The notes beneath the pieces were generated by a model, which saw only the letters and a list, made by a program, of their open reading frames with translations, made no database searches and was not told the DNA's origin. From NCBI GenBank assembly GCA_029959085.1, contig JARWIR010000042.1, forward strand, positions 4,744,544-4,808,543: a DNA stretch of 64,000 bases, in the 5' to 3' direction. A program made the position numbers and the translations under genes. This DNA comes from Nemophila menziesii (Eukaryota > Streptophyta > Magnoliopsida > Boraginales > Hydrophyllaceae). Shown one piece after another: positions 22,933-34,616 of the stretch (position 1 is its first letter; the number at the start of each line of letters is the position of its first letter).

Positions 22933-23234
22933 ATTATATGGGTACAATACCAAATACCCCAATGGTTTAACAAAGGGTATATAAATACCCCTATACTTTC
23001 CTTACTGTGATAACTAGTTCATTTTATTAAATATTATATGGCTTGACAAAAAAAAAAAAGATTAAATATTATATGACTAATGTCATGAGTTACACCGAGT
23101 TGTACCAAATCATAGTATAATATTTAATAAAAAGGGTGAATTGTCACGAAATAGAAAATCATATAAGATAATGTGTTCCTTTCAAAATTATAGAGGTATT
23201 TTGACATTTTACTAAACCAGGGAGGTATATTACC
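22933..23234. mobile_element. Foldback MITE (MULE type) upstream of the plastid L35 gene
   Basis: The 9-bp TTTATTTTA flanks it on both sides (22924-22932 and 23235-23243). The ends are inverted over more than 50 bases with gaps: GGTACAATACC, CCAATGGTTTA and AATACCCCTATA on the left match the reverse complement of TATAGAGGTATT, TAAACCAGGGA and GGTATATTACC on the right. TTATTAAATATTATA forms the inner arm. The AT-rich duplication lowers certainty. Confidence 0.6.
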
Positions 23235-23243
23235 TTTATTTTA

Positions 23244-23600
23244 TTTCTAATTTACATTATTTATTTATTTTGTCAAATCTGTTTCATTCAAATGCTAACT
23301 GAGTTAATGGTTTTAAAAAAAGTTAATTATTCAAAAGTCCAACAAATATTTTCTTATATACTTAACAAGTCTAAATTTTGAATAATCAAATAGTTATCTA
23401 TGTGTTTTGTATGGGTTGCAGATTTTTATTTTTTTGATGAGTTATGAATTTTTTTATAAGTTGTGTGTAATATTTTAATAGGTTGCACATATTTTTCAAT
23501 GGGTTATATGTGTCGATCTTGTTAAGAAACAGTTGTCCAGCATTGAACTTTTGAGTTAAGTATCCTTTTTAAAAAATTAATAAAAGTAGTTATATATTTA
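23244..23600. other. AT-rich intergenic DNA
   Basis: No gene or clear element end. There are short repeated phrases around ATGGGTTGCA and GGGTTATATG. Confidence 0.5.
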
Positions 23601-23610
23601 AAAAAAATTG

Positions 23611-23726
23611 TTTAACCAGTTGGGATTAACTCACTGACTAGGGTCTTGGTTATCCAATCTAGTGGTGCAGGTTCGAACCGAGTCAATAGTTCTGAATCTA
23701 AAGTGGCTCTCCTATGTAACACAAAA
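23611..23726 (+). mobile_element. tRNA-derived SINE, family 2, plus-strand copy
   Basis: It starts CCAGTTGGGATTAACTCACTG (A-box-like TTAACTCACTG), contains a B box GGTTCGAACC, and ends GTGGCTCTCCTATGTAAC followed by an A-rich tail. The same sequence recurs reversed at 44762-44877. Pol III boxes at tRNA spacing and an A tail identify a SINE rather than a tRNA gene. Confidence 0.7.
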
Positions 23727-24089
23727 AATTGTTCCTATTATATTTTGAATATTAGGTTAATAGACAATTTATCTTTTATTTTGAATATTATATCTATTAC
23801 CTCCTAAACTTTATTTTCGCGACATACTACTCCCTGTCGTCTATTTTCTAAATTAGTCTAACGAATAATCATTTTATAATATTCAATATTAGTTTAAGTT
23901 TAAAAAAAGTCATAAAAACAATAATAAATAGAGATTTTTAAACAATGTATCTGGAGAACCCTCCTTAAAACCCAAACCATACCTCTCTTATCTACTTTTC
24001 TTACTAAACGCCACTAATAAGATTTAACACTCTACACCTATTTTCCCAATATTAATTATACCCTCATTTGTATTTTAATTATTATATAT

Positions 24090-25457
24090 ACTAAATTATA
24101 CACATAAGATCAGAACCCCTTAAAACTCTTTCCCCATTCTCCTCTCCCTACCCCAACCCAACATCATCCTTTCTCTATTATGAACAAATCTCGTTAAATT
24201 TTGTTTAAGATTTAACCCTTCATAGACTAGCAGCCATGGCAGCTTCACAATGGAGGGAGATGAATAACTTTTTTGGCGAGTTATGTCCAATCAGCTTTGG
24301 ATTTTAGTTAGCTACATCAATGGCCATTAGAGAGCTTTGAGTTTTGATTTTTGGTTAGCTTCGTCAATGGCCTTTGAGCTGATTTTTTGTTTTGGCCGAT
24401 ACGTGTTGTTAAACTTTTTTTGTTTTACTTGACCATTAAGTTTTTCCTTTTGTTTAATATGACCATTAAGCTTGTCTCTTTTCGTCCATTGTTTAGAACA
24501 TAGAAGTAGGTCACTGGGTCCCTTGCTCCACTGTTTAACACTCTATCAATGGTCGACCTGCAGTATAGTGATTTTTTTCCTTTTTTAATTATTGTAATAA
24601 TTAGATTTTTATATTTTTAGATATATTTTTGTAATATATAATATTATCTGTAAAATAATTTTTGTGTCATTTTTTTCCTTCATTTTTATGTCAATACTCA
24701 ATGTTTTAGGAAATACTCATAAACTTCACTAAGCAAACTTAGCGAATAGTTGAGTATACTTAGTGTTTTTTTGAGTACCCATCGAATTTGTTCATTACAT
24801 TAAGAGAATTTTTTGAGTACTCAGAGAATTTTTCTAAGTATATTAACACACAAATTACCCATGTACCTATGTTTTTGCTGAGTATACTAATAAACTAGTG
24901 ATTTTTTGTTAATACTTAGTGATTTTGTGTAATACTCAGTGATTTTGTGTAACACTTAGTAATTTTTTACTAAGTACTCAGTGTTTTGGTTGAGCGTCAT
25001 CAGTGACTTTGTTGACTACTCAGTGATTTTGATGAGTACTCAATAATTTTTTTAGCACATACATTGACTAGTCTTAACACGTATTTTGCTGAGTATTCAG
25101 TGGTTTTGTTGGTTAATTCTATGAGTGATTTTTTCAGCTAATTTTCTAAGTAGTGATTTTGCTGGTGAATTCTCTAAGTACTATTTTACTAGTGAATTCT
25201 CCGAGTAATGATTTTACTGGTGAATTCTATGGGTATTTTTTTTAGAATCGCTGAGTATTAACACAAGATCACTAATTACACAATATTATATTTGCATATA
25301 TGTTTTTCCATCATTTTTCGTAGATCAGTTCTTCTTCATGGCTCCGAATTAAGGCTAGAGTTATTCTACTCGGTGCTAGAAAATTATTGCAAAAATTATG
25401 TTTGAAAGTGCTACAAAAATGATACTCAAAGTGCTGTAAAAATTGAGTCTAAAATAC

Positions 25458-25539
<82 letters not shown>

Positions 25540-25755
25540 AGGGAGGGAGGGAGGGAGGGAGGGAGGGAGAGAGAGAGATGAAAAAATTGAAATTAAATGA
25601 ATGTAAATGAAAAGGTCGGAAGGTTGATTCTCTTATATATACTAAGGGGATTTTTGACTCATAAGATTTCAAAAGTCTCTTACTAGAAGAATATAGCCAT
25701 AAAATTCCTATGAGTCACAAAACTAGTTTTCAAGACCTCATGGGTCAATTACCCA
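24090..25755. mobile_element. Reversed, diverged relative of the 1.54-kb MULE-like element
   Basis: Read on the minus strand it begins GGGTAATTGACCCATGAGG then TCTTG, like the element at 11070. It then has TATATATA, CATTTACATT and a long (CT)n tract in the same order as 11223-11300, followed by a region rich in AGTACTCAGTGATTTT-like repeats (24690-25260), and ends near 24094 with AATTATACACATAAGATC. Target duplications are not recognisable, so the exact ends are approximate. A (GA)n/(GAGG)n tract spans 25460-25577. Confidence 0.55.
25460..25577. repeat. (GA)n then (GAGG)n microsatellite
   Basis: About 36 GA units followed by about nine GAGG units, then GA again. It corresponds to the shorter (CT)n tract in the related element at 11289-11302. 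Confidence 0.95.
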
Positions 25756-26329
25756 AAAAATTATAAAAAATAAGCAAAAAAATAAAAACTAATAAATGAT
25801 ATAACAAAATTTTAAATTAAAAAATTAAGTTATTGCTTTAATCCATAAGTTTAAAATCAAAATTATTCCCCAAAACTTTTAATTTTTTTCAAACGCCTCC
25901 TCAACTTAACCCAAAAGTTGTAAAAAAATAAAAATTAACCCCAAAATATTTTTTAAATTTTCAAACACCTCCCCACATTAAGCGAGAAGTTTTAAAAAAT
26001 AAAGATTGAAACCCAACTACTTATTTAAACCTTTTATGTTACCCCCATTTACTCTCGTAGTTGTGCCATGGTTATTACTGTAAAACTAAAAAAAAAATTA
26101 TATTCAAATTATCTTCTTCACACATAAACCCACCCCAAGCCATCAGCAAGATTAAAAAAATCAAACTCATTTCCCCATAATGGCCCCCGCCAACAAAGAC
26201 ACTCTCCCTAACAAGAATTCTTGAATATTATAATGTGCCATATTTTGAAGCTTCTGTAGAAGTTTTTAGTAGACGAAGTAAAGGTCTTCAAATTCCTCTT
26301 TGGACGGATAATAAACTAAACATTCTGTA
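25756..26329. other. AT-rich DNA, no gene recognised
   Basis: Several phrases are reiterated (CCC-AAAAGTTT, TTAA-CCC-AA). No domain seen. Confidence 0.45.
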
Positions 26330-26673
26330 ATATTATGTCCCCATCTTAATTATGTGGATGACATTGTAATCACGGGTTTTAATCCAAATGTTATATTTAC
26401 AATTAACAGTTCATTGCATTCTATGTGGAACCTAGGCCATCTGACTTACTTATTGGGGTTAGAAGTGCATCATCGACCTTAAGGTATCTTCTTAATTCAA
26501 CAAAAGTATGTTTAGGACATGATTCAATTCATTAATCTTACCGATACTGCATTTAGTTGATACTACAATGGACATTAATGTAAAATATCAACGAGATGAA
26601 AGGGAACAAAATTTTTGACAACCCCACATTATATCAGAAATTGGTTGGTCGCCTTATTTATTTAGCTGCTAGA

Positions 26674-28237
26674 TGATGTCTCCGTATTTGTGATAAATTA
26701 ATCTAGTTTGGAGACATCATTTTAGGTGTATTTATGAAGTTTTATAAATCGATTTTTACATAATTTATTACACTTTCCTATTTCTTGTCTTAATTTGATT
26801 ATTTATTATTTTAAAAACATATTGGGTTTAATTTGTTTATTTAGTGTAAAAATTTAAAGATATATAACAATTAAATAGATGACAAATCAATTCTAAGAGT
26901 TAAAGAAAAGAAGATAATGATCATAATTGGAGATAAAGGAGAGAAAGGATAAGTATGGAAAGACAAAGTTGCCATGTAAATCTGAAATTCACCATCCACA
27001 TCCACAAAAGTGACCATAACTAAAAAACGGCTAGAAATTTGGAAGAATGGATAGAGCTTTCCGAGACGATCAGTTTCGATATAAAGAACGCGTCAATCGG
27101 AGTTGAAACGAAGAAGTTACGGCCAAAATAAAACAGCAACAGTTTATTACTTTTCCTATGTTTTAGGGTTACGAATTTGAGTTGGGCTAGAAGTCCAATA
27201 CTTGTCTTCCACTCAAATAAAACGTTTTAGGGTTTCCTATACCCTATAAATACACCCTCTAATCAGTAGAAAACTCACCCTTGGAAAATCCTTAAGCTAA
27301 GAAGAAGGTTACATCAAGAGAAAGGAAGTTTGGAAGGAGTTAAATACTATATCATGTCTTCACAAGCCTTCGAATTTGTAATTGTTTTTTTTCTTTTTTT
27401 AGTATGAACTAATTTACTTTTAGCTTGAGATTTAGCATATATGTATGAACCCTAGACTTGTTTTACATCTATCTAATCTGGGATACCTTCGTATTTAAAT
27501 TGAATTAATGTTTTATTCTCTGTTTTATGTGCTTCGATTTATTGTTTGATTTCCCTGTGGTTCGCAACGTATAGAATTACCTTAATAGTAGTTAGATGTT
27601 TACCCGGAAGGGGTGTCTAATTATTGAAACACTACAGAATCGTCTAGTGTACAGTTTTAATCTTGACAAGATTTGCCTAACTAGATAATCATTAAGGTTT
27701 GTTTTAATCGCCAATCATCATTCGTAGGTCACCCTTACTTAGGACCCTAGTGGCGTAGGATCACCCTATTTAAGTCCCCTCGTGATTGTGAGGTCGCCGC
27801 CCTAGTTCTCTCTCCGGGGATATGGAGGAATTTAGAATCCTGGTTATTGCAATTCTACATAATTTGCCCATACATGTTTAGAATAAACAAGGCTAGTGGG
27901 GATTACTTGCTAGTTTATCGAGCTAAACTCTCATACTATCTTCTCGTCGTATTTAATTTTCTGTCTTTAATTTAGTAGTTCAATTTTCGATTTACAAAAA
28001 CCAAATAAAAATTCTCTTTAGTCTTTTACTTTCTTGCGTATTATTTAATCTAGCTTTTATATATGCACTCGGTAATTTGCATAAGTTCTCTCTAACTTTC
28101 GTAGTCTCTGAGGAATGAATCTTATTTATCATTAAAACTTGCATACGTCATGTAATACTTGCAGTACCGTGCTAGGCTAGGGTGTCTATTTTTGCACTTA
28201 TTTATATCATATTTTTATCACACCCTAGTCGACACCA
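26674..28237 (+). mobile_element. Solo LTR, 1564 bp, Athila-like family, in the copia remnant
   Basis: It begins TGATGTCTCC and ends GTCGACACCA, with the 5-bp target duplication CTAGA on each side (26669-26673, 28238-28242). There is no internal region. The 5' edge folds back: TGATGTCTCC pairs with GGAGACATCA at 26710-26719. The 3' half carries ACCCTATAAATACACCC (27242), AGTATGAACTAATTT, ATGTATGAACCCTAG and a run of GTCTAGTG/GCCTAACTAGATA-type landmarks shared by the other copies. Assignment to Athila-like is by likeness to the LTR next to the integrase remnant at 29.8 kb. Confidence 0.9.
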
Positions 28238-28242
28238 CTAGA

Positions 28243-28243
<1 letters not shown>

Positions 28244-28339
<96 letters not shown>
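28244..28339. repeat. (AT)n microsatellite, about 48 units
   Basis: An uninterrupted tract immediately beyond the right-hand target duplication of the solo LTR. Confidence 0.95.
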
Positions 28340-28340
<1 letters not shown>

Positions 28341-28910
28341 TATGCCGTTCATACAGTTAGCAAGTTAATGCAAGCACCAAGATGTCTATATTTGTCCACA
28401 TCACAATGAATCATTATATACATTCTTAGCACACCTTGTCGTGGATTATTCTTTCCTACTTTCCCTTCACTCAAGCTACAAGTTTACAGTGATGCAGATT
28501 GGGAAGGTTGTTTGGATACTAGAAAATCAACTACCGGATAGTGCATATTTCTTGATAATGCTATTATTTCTTGTAAATGTAAGAAACAATATCCAGTCTC
28601 CAAATTATCCATAGAGGTTGAATACCCTGAAATGTTTGTCACCTGTTCTAAAATTATTTGGTTACATGGTCTCCTTATGGAGCTTGGTATCCAACAAATT
28701 CAACGAACTCTATTACACGCTAATAACACAAGTGCAATCCAAATTGATGCCAATCACGTATACCATAAATGAACAATGCATATTAGGTTTCAATGTCATT
28801 CTATACGAGAAGCTTATGATTTTCATGTCATCACTCTTCCACATATCTCTACTACTTTACAAATTGCAGTCGACTATACTGGTGGTGTTTGTTTCTTTGT
28901 AGTGATAAGT

Positions 28911-29774
28911 GTTGATTATTGAATAAACATATGAGCATTGCTTAATAATGTTAAGAGACAATGTCTTAATGAACCAGTCTTCACTTAAAATCTTAATGAA
29001 ACATCTTATTGATTCAATGTCTTAACAAATCATATTAACATCTCATTAAATGAAAACAAACATGGACTATGTCCATGACACGCCAATGTCATAATTTTCT
29101 AGTTAACAAATTGATGTTGTAGCTTTACCAACATCTATTTTAGGGGGATAGACAAAAGAAATCGTTTAATATGAGCATAGTTAATGCAATATATTATGCA
29201 TATAACTGGATCAAATTTCACGCGATCTGTTATGCATATTTCATGTACTTAAATATGCATTGTATAAGAATATTTTCATATTATTATACTATATCTAAAT
29301 TAAGATTATGCTAGATATGAATAGAATTGTAACTGACAGTTAAATTATGCAAAATATTCGAGCGATGCGTTAACTGTTAAACAAGCCTTTGGAATATCAC
29401 TTTGGAAAGACTCTGAATATGAGATATATACATCGTATTGTGAAAGGGGTGGGGAGTCTAATGTAAAATAAGAAGACACCCAAATGATTGGTTGATTTTC
29501 ATGTTTGATAGTGTCGGGACCGGACACTAATTCTTTCTAAAGGTCCTTTTCTATGACATTCAAGTCAGTTTGCGCACACTTCGACTAATTTCATGGATAA
29601 TATGCATGTCTATCATCCATATCTCAAGTAAATTAGAACTAGGTTGCCCATGTTTAGGGAGGGATTGAAAAATGTACCTCTTATTCACGTCATTTCTTTA
29701 ATACATCGGAGATCTACTTTGGACTCAGAGTCTTTCAATCCAGTTTCTATTGGCCTACCCTACACAAAGATTGT
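28911..29774. other. Repeat-derived DNA between copia and Athila-like remnants
   Basis: No gene. Bases about 29567-29651 match the dispersed repeat also seen at about 3040-3140. The first part may be the 3' end of the copia element, but no LTR end was resolved. Confidence 0.4.
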
Positions 29775-29779
29775 CATCA

Positions 29780-30770
29780 ATTCGTTCAGACATGACACAG
29801 ATGCCAGTTCAGTGGTAATATATCAAAAAGAGACGAGATGCCTCTCAATAATATCTTAGAAGTCGAAATCTTTGATGTATGGGGAATAGATTTCACGGGA
29901 CCTTTCATAACTTCCCATGTAAATTTTTATATTTTGTTAGCGGTAGATTATGTATCCAAGTGGGTAGAAGCAGCGGCAACACCAAAGAACGATGCTAAAA
30001 CAGTTATAATATTCCTGAAGTCTTTTCAAGACATGGTACGCCACGTGTTCTTATCAGTGATAAAGGTACCCACTTCATCAATTTTCAGTTGAGAGCTGCC
30101 ATTCGTAAGTTGGGGGTGAGACACCGCACTTCAACCAGTTATTATCCCCAAACTAACGGTCAAGCTGAGGTTTCTAACCGAGAAATCAAATCTATTCTTG
30201 AAAAGACCGTAAACAAAACGAGGAAGGACCGGTCATTAAAACTAGATGATGCTCCCTGGGCTTACAGAACAGTATTCAAAACACCAGTTGGGGCATCTCC
30301 TTATCACATGGTCTACATCAAGGCATGTCATCTTCCTATTGAGATTGAATCTCGTGCCTTCTGGGCTATTAAAACGCTGAATCTAAACCCAGACTTGGCC
30401 GGAAAACAAAGGTTGATGCAGTTAAATGAATTGGATGAATTTCGTTTCCATGGCTATGATAATTCGCGCCTCTACAAGGGGAAAACAAAAAGATGGTATG
30501 ATAAACGATTTCGCCCAAAGACGTTCGAGAGAGGACAAAAAGTACTGTTATATAACTCTAGATTCTCGAACTATCCGGGTAAGCTTAAGTCCCGTTAGGG
30601 AGGACCTTACATTGTTACAAAAGTCACACGATAGAAATTGAACATCCAACCGAGCAAAGGACATTCATGGTGAATGGCCAGCGTTTGAAGTTATATCATG
30701 ATAGTGAGGACTTTGGACGAGATGAGACAATCCTTCCCGAAGAACACTCTTAGCCCAAGGTACATGTCTA
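29780..30770 (+). pseudogene. Ty3/gypsy Athila-like integrase and pol 3' end, frameshifted
   Basis: The frame beginning [18 protein letters not shown] keeps part of the integrase zinc finger, then gives [12 protein letters not shown] (first catalytic Asp) and [16 protein letters not shown] shift near 30045 moves to the frame that reads LISDKGTHF (second Asp), then YYPQTNGQAEVSNREIKSI (Glu), LDDAPWAYRT, ASPYHMVY-KACHLP, and ends GQKVLLYNSR-YPGKLKSR before a stop at 30596. Further fragments continue to about 30770. The sequence and order are those of Athila-type elements. At least one frameshift and several stops make it non-functional. Confidence 0.88.
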
Positions 30771-30959
30771 ACTCAAAGATGTTAAACAGAAGTGCTATTG
30801 GGAGACACCCCTTGTTTTAATTGCTTTTTAGTTTTGTAGTGTATATTTCTAAGTTAGTGTGTATTTTTAATGTCTTTACAAGCTAATAGGTGAGAAAGGT
30901 AGTGTGTTAATTGTGCAAGAAATGGTTTGGGGTCAAAAGGAAAAATGGGAAAATCTGGT

Positions 30960-31325
30960 TCTCTGACCTGTAGGCCGGCGGATTCACCGGTATACCGGTG
31001 GAAAAACCGTGCCATGGTTTTTGGAATCAGGTTGTTTGCCGAGAGCAGGTCTAACAAAAATCGTGTTCGACCGGTAAGCCGCCCAGATGACCGGTAAGCC
31101 GCCCAAGGAAAAAACCGTAACACAGGTTTTGTGAATCAGGTTTATGCCGAAGCGAAGTATTTCGAAAAAGTGCATCACCGGGTACCAGGTCACACCACCG
31201 GTATACCGGCCAGCCAAAAACCGTGACACGGTTTTTGAGACAGGTTTTATGCCGAGGGAAACAAAAAGAAAACCGTCAGCACTAGTAAGCCGGTGAATCG
31301 ACTGGTAAGCCGGTCCGAGGCGGTT
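30960..31325. repeat. About 107-bp GC-rich tandem repeats after the Athila-like pol
   Basis: Three imperfect units are marked by ATCAGGTTGTTTGCCGAG (about 31026), ATCAGGTTTATGCCGAAG (about 31134) and ACAGGTTTTATGCCGAG (about 31241). Each also has AAAACCGT-CA-GGTTTT and one or more CCGGTATACCGG or CCGGTAAGCCG motifs. Confidence 0.75.
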
Positions 31326-32599
31326 TGTGAAAAGTTTGTTACCATATCAACTTCTTACCTTACCAAGATTTAAACCTTGCCTCTCCAATACGAATTTTTC
31401 AGACCCGAACCTTATAAATAGACCTTGTAGCTTGATTAAACCTCCACAACAAACACAACAACAACAAGAAACCTCTCATCCTTCCTCCATAAACACATGT
31501 TCTTCATTAAATTCATCACACTACACCATAACGCACCACCAAGGTCATCAAGAAATCAAGAATTCTTCCAAGAATAATCAATAAACCTTCTTCTATCATT
31601 AAATCCAAGCAATAAACTCAAGCCACACCAATCTTTCTTAACTTTATTCCATTCTTGGTGTACCTTGAGTTATGGGTCAATCAGAGATGACAAACAGAAC
31701 GAATGCTATGGATTATAAGAGGAAGTGTTCAATCTTAGGGAAGAACAAAAATTTGCCTAGAGCTACAATTTGAAAAGGCCATCAACCTTGATGAGTCTGT
31801 TGAAAAGAAACCAAAGATAGAGGCACCAGCACGACCACTGCGAAAGAGATTAACAACTAGAATGAGTGTACCACCAAGGCCTAAAGAAAAGACACCCATT
31901 CAAGATCAAGGTTCTTCTTCTTCATATCAAAATAATTCTTGCACGCCACCAATATGGATAATCAAATTACAAGATGAAGTCAACTCTATAAGAAAAGAAT
32001 CTGTCGCACTATGGGAGGAAATTGACAAGATTAATCAGGTATTGGGTGAAGTAACTGAGAACTTGGATATTGATAACTATTCTTCTTCGGAGAGGAGGAA
32101 GACATGCTAGATCTTTATGGCCAGGTACCCAGTTCTAATTATGCTTCTTAATTGCTTGTATGCATTAGGTAGTTTAGTTTAGTTTAATTTTAAATTTTAT
32201 TTCTTTATTGAGTCTTTTTCGAGTCGTGGGGACACGCCTCACTATTGAGTTGGGGGTGAGGATTCGTTATCCTCATCTTCCTTTTTGTTTTTGCATAAAA
32301 TGTAAAAATTTTGGGTTTGAATTGGCATAGAATATGTTGAATATACCTATTTGAACATGATTTAATTAGTTAATGATAGTAAGTAGTATGTTTTTGAACG
32401 ATGTCACAAATATGTTTAGTATGCATGTGTGAAAACAAGAAATAAAAGATAGAAAAGATAATGAGCAATGCTAATAAGTCAAGTTGAAACTTAGGGAGAG
32501 TTATTTGGTGTGTAGAACGTGAGGTTTAAAATTAGTTTAAAACCCGCTTGTCTATGAACTAGTAGTGAAAAAGTAACAAAATCCGTTAGATAGAAAACA
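31326..32599 (+). mobile_element. Post-pol region of the Athila-like element
   Basis: The segment just after pol (near 30778) contains GATGTTAAACAGAAGTGC followed by GGGAGACACCCC, a phrase typical of the region after Athila-type pol. The rest up to the 3' LTR is non-coding or too decayed to read; short frames (for example 31862-32110) show no domain I can name. Confidence 0.5.
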
Positions 32600-34061
32600 T
32601 AATTTTAGGTGTATTTATTAGGATATAGGTCGCTTTTCTCATGATTTAGTACACTTTACTATTTCGTGTCTTGATTTGATGATTTATTATTTTTAAAGCA
32701 TATTGGGTTTAATTGTTTGTTAATTGTGAAGCTTTAAAGATATATGGTTATTAATTAGATGTCAAGTCAATTCTAAGAGATAAGAAGATAAACATGGAAA
32801 TTGGAGATAAAGGAAAGAAATATGAAAAAGGAAAAGATAAAGTTGTCAAATAAACTGATATCTAGCAGCTACGAACATTAAAGTGATAATAACTCAAGAT
32901 TGGCTAGTAACCTGGAATATTGGTCTGAATCAAAGTTATAGAGCTTTCCGAGACGATCAGTTTCGACATATGGAACGCATCAAACAGATAAGTATTGAAG
33001 AAGTTACGTCCAAAATAAAACAGCACCAGAATCTTACCTTTTCTATATTTTAGGGTTACGAATTTGAGTTGGGCTAGGAGTCCAAGTTACTTGTCTTCCA
33101 CTCCAAGAAAACATTTTAGGGTTTCCTATACCCTATAAATACACCATTTAATCAGAAGAAATACATTCTTGGCAAACCTTAACCCAAGAGGAAGCTTACA
33201 ACAAGAGAAGAGAAGTCTGGAAGTAGCTGAACACTATACTATGTCATCACAAGCCTTCAAATTTGTAATTGTTTTCTTTTCTTCTTCTAGTATGAACTAA
33301 ATTATTTTTAGCTTGAGATTTAGCATATATGTATGAACCATAGTTCTTGTTTCAAATCTAACTAATTTGGGATCATCGTATTTAATTCGAATTCATGTTT
33401 AATTCTCTGATTTATGTGCTTTGATTTATTGTCCGTTTTCCTTGCGATACGCGACGTATAGGATTACCTTAATAGTAGTTAGATGGTCGCCCAGAAGGGG
33501 TGTTTAACTATTGAAACACCACATAACGTTTAGTCTATGGAATTGGTTCTGACAAAACCAGCCTAACTAGATAATCACTAAGGTTTAATTTAATCACCAA
33601 TCATCATTAGTAGTTAGGACTACACCTAGTACCCAAGTGGCGCAGGTTAACCCTTTGTGAGTTCCCTCGTGATTGAAAGGTCGCCACCCTAGTTCGCTCG
33701 CCAGGGATAGGGAGGAATTTAGAATCCTGATTATTGCAATTCTACATAATTTGCTCATAATATCTTCTTCTCTTTATTTAAGTTTCTGTTGTTAATATAT
33801 TAGTTTAATTTTATTATTTAAAAACCAAATAAAAATCTATTTTCCTCTTCTTTATCCTTGTGTATTATCTGTTCTAGCTATTTTTTATTTGCACTTGATA
33901 AATTGCATAAGTTCTTCCTAACTTTCGTAGTCTCTGAGGAACGAATCTTATTTATTAATAAAACTTGCACATGTCTGGTATACTTGCAGAACCTTTCTTA
34001 GCCTAGGGTGTTTATTTGCACTTATTTTATCTATTATTTTATCACGCCTTAGGCGACATCA
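32600..34061 (+). mobile_element. 3' LTR of the Athila-like element, 5' edge lost
   Basis: It is similar along its length to the solo LTR at 26674 (shared AATTTTAGGTGTATTTAT, ACCCTATAAATACACC, AGTATGAACTAA, ATGTATGAACC, GCCTAACTAGATAATCA) and ends GGCGACATCA. The first 45 bases expected from the family, including the hairpin, are not recognisable. Confidence 0.75.
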
Positions 34062-34608
34062 AAATCATTCTAAACAAGGGATGAAACTTTTCAGTTCGTA
34101 CAAACAAATTCTCTACGCATATAAACACGCAATGAAAACTCTTATGGATATTTATAGATTATACAACTTGCAAATTAACACACATATTGCACAATATAGA
34201 AGAGCGAAAGTGAGGCAACACTCACATTGCACAATAAAGAACACTTGTATTACTCTCGCAAGTGAGACAACACTCGAATATTTATTGGAAAAAAATAAAG
34301 AAAAAAATTGCAGGGTTTCTTAGATGGTCTATTCTTGTTGATGGCATAACAAAAGCTTATAAATTCATCTCCAGCAGTTGCAAATATTTACATACGATAA
34401 AAATTACAGGTTTCTTGGATGGTCTATTCTTATTGATAGCCTAGCAGAGTTGAGTAAAGACGTAATAACATGGTTGATGATGGATATGGAGAATGATCTC
34501 CATTGAATGGGTTTTGGGGGAAAATAAAAGGTTCAACTTTTATGAATTACAATTATGAAAATGGCTCGCGAAAAAGGTTTCTGTATGGGCTCATATATTT
34601 TACATGGA
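34062..34608. other. Intergenic DNA, no gene recognised
   Basis: TTTCTTGGATGGTCTATTC and a close variant repeat at about 34315 and 34411, about 96 bases apart. No domain seen. Confidence 0.45.
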
Positions 34609-34616
34609 CCAATGGA

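Larger units (their letters stand above)
26330..28910 (+). pseudogene. Ty1/copia reverse transcriptase and RNase H remnant, split by a solo LTR
   Basis: At 26345 the translation gives YVDDIVITG, the copia RT active-site box, followed by LGHLTYLLGLEVH and, at about 26623, LYQKLVGRLIYLAAR. The frame then breaks at the solo LTR (26674-28237). Beyond it (about 28475-28890) the RNase H region continues: YSDADWEGCLDTRKST, then NNTSAIQI, HSIREAYDFHVITLPHIST and LQIAVDYTGGV. In-frame stops and lost residues are present in both halves, so this is a dead copy. The order and the short duplication show one element later interrupted. Confidence 0.85.

Noticed and set aside
23611..23726. tRNA gene, from A and B boxes
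   Set aside because: No cloverleaf stems; a second reversed copy with A tail and direct repeats shows a SINE.
30854..31229. Minus-strand frames of 80-89 codons in the GC-rich repeats
   Set aside because: They follow the 107-bp repeat and show no domain; the region is post-pol DNA of a retroelement.
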